Source: Prevotella melaninogenica (GTDB lineage Bacteria > Bacteroidota > Bacteroidia > Bacteroidales > Bacteroidaceae). From it: a stretch of 64,000 nt of DNA. A program made the translations under genes and the position numbers. The DNA lies in assembly GCF_003609775.1 (NCBI RefSeq), contig NZ_AP018050.1, positions 1,280,923 through 1,344,922 on the forward strand, given 5' to 3'. The notes below the pieces were generated by a model. That model did no database searches. It was not told the origin of the DNA and was given only the letters and a program-made list of their open reading frames with translations. Below are positions 61,880 to 64,000 of the stretch, in pieces; within the stretch, counting starts at the first letter, position 1; each line of letters starts with the position of its first letter.

Positions 61880-63508
61880 TCAACTACAACTATTCATATC
61901 GTCCTTACACTTCTCGTTTAAAGAGGTTTTATGAGAAATCTCAACCTTCTGTTTCATCCGTCTAACGATAGCCTTTGCCGCTTCTTCCCTACATCTTGAG
62001 AAACTGGGAAAGTCATTAAAATCAATGATAACATAACTGCCGTCTTCCCGTACTATCGCGTCACCACCATAAATAGGCGTCTGTAGTAAACAAGCTAACT
62101 TCTCCGCATCAGTTTGCAAGTTAGAAGATGAAAATGGATAATATTGTGGTTTACCATTCCTTTCTTCATCACCAAACTTTGTTTCTGTATCATCACTGGA
62201 ATAATAATAACGGAAAAAGCCAGTATCTTCAACACCATAGAACTTCACTACGTCACCTTTCACATGTGCTTGTATCACGATGTTTATGATACCACGCTGC
62301 ATAAAAGCTGATTTCACATTTTCTACTTCTGTCCAATCTTGACAGAAACAGACATCTTTTTTACTTTGTGCCGATGCATCAGCGCGCTTTACCCAATAAC
62401 CATCATTACCTTCATCAGGTGGAAATGGGAGATGGTTTTCACGCATCACCTTATCTACATTACTCCTTTGACCAGCCCAAACGCCAGCCGATGGGTTAAG
62501 AACTTGTATGCCACTCTGCTCCAACTGCCCAAGACACTCTAAAGCCTTTGTGCTGCGAGCCATAGAAATAATTTGGCTATTGACATTTACAAAATCTACT
62601 GATTCAGATGAAACAGACCGATTATAAGTATTAAAACTATTGACAAAATCATCTTCACTTATTATCGTGGCATCCTCTAAAAGACTACCAACCTCTTGCA
62701 ATACAGCTAAGTCTTTCTCCTCAGAGTTAGGTGAATAGCATAATGCACGTTGTATCAATAAGGTTTTCCCTTTATAATAAGGAGATAAGTTCTTTACCCC
62801 TTCATCAGCCTTTCTTATATCTTCTATATGGTCGATATCAAACACCTTTGTCAGTGGATAAGCTTCTATTCGCAAACTTGCTGCAACCAATGCACGCTGA
62901 AAATTACGCATCCTGCATTCACCTTTTTCTATACAAGTTTCAAGAATATCAAGCGAAGGAGCTGTCAACCCATATATACCTGCAGAAATAAAACGAGAAT
63001 CTACTTGTGCATCATCGTAATAGCCATTAATGCGCATGACATTGTCAACACCAACATAAAGTGGTTTTTCATCATCAATATAATCTGTAACACCCATCAA
63101 AGCGGCTGTCCCATGTGCTATCTTATCTTGAAAGGATAAGACGTAATCATGAAACTCACTTTCATCAAAGATAGTATCAACAGTTGTTAGGATAAAAGGC
63201 TCATCACGAAGAAAGTCGCGCAATTCATAAAAACTATGCATTGAACTCGGCGTTGACTTTACGACAAAACGCAACGGGATGGGCAAACCATTCAAACCTT
63301 TGTCTTGTATCATCTTCAAATGACTTGCCACATCAAACATCTGCTCATTACAGATAACAACAATCTCCGTGGCATTATTTTCCATGAAAATCCTTATTAA
63401 TCTGTCTATGAGCCGTTCTCCCCTTACCTTCACCAATGGTTTGGGTTCGGTGACACCTTCTTGAGCCAGTCGTGAACCATCGCCAGCTGCAATAATTGCG
63501 AATTTCAT
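61880..63508 (-). CDS. Nucleotidyltransferase fused to an ATP-grasp (ITPK-like) domain
   Basis: The N-terminal ~240 of 542 residues are a sugar-phosphate nucleotidyltransferase: AAGDGSRL (7-14), EPKPLVKV and a metal-binding TTVDTIFD (Asp111). Residues about 255-520 look like an ATP-grasp domain: VLNPSAGVWAGQRSNVDK (336-353), WVKRAD (Lys374), VIQAHVKGDVVKFYGV (411-426), GGDAIV and IIDFNDFPSF (491-503). The last segment closely resembles the DINxFPG metal site of inositol-polyphosphate kinases. An inositol phosphate could thus be both phosphorylated and activated to a CDP form. It is the first gene of the operon, and its ATG lies only five bases after a -7 box. Confidence 0.82.
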   Translation of the reverse strand: MKFAIIAAGDGSRLAQEGVTEPKPLVKVRGERLIDRLIRIFMENNATEIVVICNEQMFDVASHLKMIQDKGLNGLPIPLRFVVKSTPSSMHSFYELRDFLRDEPFILTTVDTIFDESEFHDYVLSFQDKIAHGTAALMGVTDYIDDEKPLYVGVDNVMRINGYYDDAQVDSRFISAGIYGLTAPSLDILETCIEKGECRMRNFQRALVAASLRIEAYPLTKVFDIDHIEDIRKADEGVKNLSPYYKGKTLLIQRALCYSPNSEEKDLAVLQEVGSLLEDATIISEDDFVNSFNTYNRSVSSESVDFVNVNSQIISMARSTKALECLGQLEQSGIQVLNPSAGVWAGQRSNVDKVMRENHLPFPPDEGNDGYWVKRADASAQSKKDVCFCQDWTEVENVKSAFMQRGIINIVIQAHVKGDVVKFYGVEDTGFFRYYYSSDDTETKFGDEERNGKPQYYPFSSSNLQTDAEKLACLLQTPIYGGDAIVREDGSYVIIDFNDFPSFSRCREEAAKAIVRRMKQKVEISHKTSLNEKCKDDMNSCS

Positions 63509-63513
63509 CTCTG

Positions 63514-63521
63514 CAAAGATA
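63514..63521 (-). promoter_or_regulatory. Bacteroidota -7 box of the inositol-lipid operon, implying a leaderless transcript
   Basis: The minus strand reads TATCTTTG, then CAGAG, then ATG. Transcription normally begins about 5-8 nt after this box, so the mRNA would start at or next to the start codon. Confidence 0.6.
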
Positions 63522-63822
63522 CATAATTCTAAGGAGATAAGCCCCTTTCTCGGTAACGTTTTTCTACTTAAATATACCCCAAAAGAAACTTTTATAATAC
63601 TTTTATCGACTTACAAGCTTTAATACTTAACTAACCCCTCTGAAAGTGACAGAAGACAAATAAGATAAATAAAATAATAACAGCCTCATTGGAGTACATA
63701 AGAGCACAAAGAAATTTTATTACAAAAACAAGGAGAAAAAGAAACATAATAACAGCCTAAATCAGTATTTTCAACTACTATTGTAACCAAAAGACTATCA
63801 AACAATTACAAGACCATAAAGT

Positions 63823-63932
63823 AAAAGATGCTTAATTGGACTTCAAAAGGGCGTTAGTTAGACCTCAAAAGAGCATCTTTTACAAGTCAATTGGGCGTCT
63901 TTTCGAAGCCTAAAAGGCACATATTACTTTTC
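63823..63932 (+). repeat. Family-1 22-nt modular palindrome array, copy F
   Basis: Five units start at 63823, 63845, 63867, 63889 and 63911. Units 2 and 3 are AAAAGGGCGTTAGTTA and AAAAGAGCATCTTTTA. The ATTACAAGA box starts 18 nt before unit 1. Confidence 0.9.
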
Positions 63933-64000
63933 AATAGTTAGAAAATTTATTACATTTAGTGAAACACATAGTTCTCATAAAAGCAAATATGATAATCGAG

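Larger units (their letters stand above)
63509..64000. other. Non-coding end of the window upstream of the inositol-lipid operon
   Basis: No gene was seen. It holds the operon promoter, plain A+T-rich sequence and family-1 array copy F (63823-63932). Confidence 0.65.

Overview
The window looks like a chromosomal segment of a Bacteroidota bacterium, most likely an oral-type Prevotella (P. melaninogenica-like). Grounds: A+T-rich DNA; at least nineteen Bacteroidota-type -7 boxes (TAnnTTTG) and few Shine-Dalgarno sequences; many 'AQ'-ending signal peptides and SC lipoboxes; a PPi-dependent phosphofructokinase; TonB/carboxypeptidase-regulatory-domain receptors; and families largely confined to the phylum (DUF4270, DUF4491, DUF4876, DUF5117, DUF5686, DUF6850). 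No rRNA, tRNA, CRISPR array or complete insertion sequence was seen.

Layout. 1-4.7 kb: end of a prolyl oligopeptidase, YaaA, a 65-aa protein, then an OmpP1/FadL porin and a Tyr/Gly-rich secreted protein on the minus strand. 4.8-8.6 kb: prmA, overlapped tail-to-tail by a GH25 lysozyme, and pfp. 8.7-14.8 kb: a plus-strand run (90-aa protein, PlsC-like acyltransferase, amidase/golvesin secreted protein, 109-aa protein, YgiQ radical SAM). 15.4-17.7 kb: a biotin-dependent acyl-CoA (de)carboxylase operon with a tiny OadG-like gene. 18-24.5 kb: panC-panD, then a half-length GT5 glycogen synthase, a DUF4270 lipoprotein, a 43-aa protein and ClpC. 25-36.9 kb: phosphohexomutase, DUF4491, a DUF6850/DUF4876/TonB-receptor outer-membrane locus, a DUF5117 metalloprotease and a cyclophilin. 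37-45.5 kb: EamA and SBF transporters, SGNH hydrolase, a lipoprotein, glutathione peroxidase, a sodium:solute symporter, a trpB-like pseudogene and type II pantothenate kinase. 45.9-51.6 kb: HU, a 29-aa basic protein, RNase G/E, an AlaX-like protein, a GH13 amylase and fabD. 51.8-53.4 kb: an inserted PD-(D/E)XK nuclease gene flanked by a duplicated fabD 5' end. 53.4-63.5 kb: DUF4153, CrcB, DUF5686 and a four-gene inositol-phospholipid operon.

Functional threads. panC, panD and coaW feed coenzyme A synthesis; the carboxylase operon fits succinate/propionate metabolism; the mutase, half glycogen synthase, GH13 enzyme and PPi-PFK serve sugar storage and glycolysis. The minus-strand operon at 58.5-63.5 kb encodes a nucleotidyltransferase fused to an ATP-grasp domain, a CDP-alcohol phosphatidyltransferase, a HAD phosphatase and inositol-3-phosphate synthase: together a plausible route from glucose-6-phosphate to an inositol lipid.

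The most striking non-coding signal is a set of eleven intergenic arrays built from quasi-palindromic units with a 22-nt period. Six belong to one family (five 22-nt units each, with a conserved GTTAY box exactly 18 nt before unit 1). Two are CATG/CGTG-centred arrays, and three are GCACC-ATGGTGC arrays. Most of the first and third kinds lie between convergent genes. I know of no described function for them.
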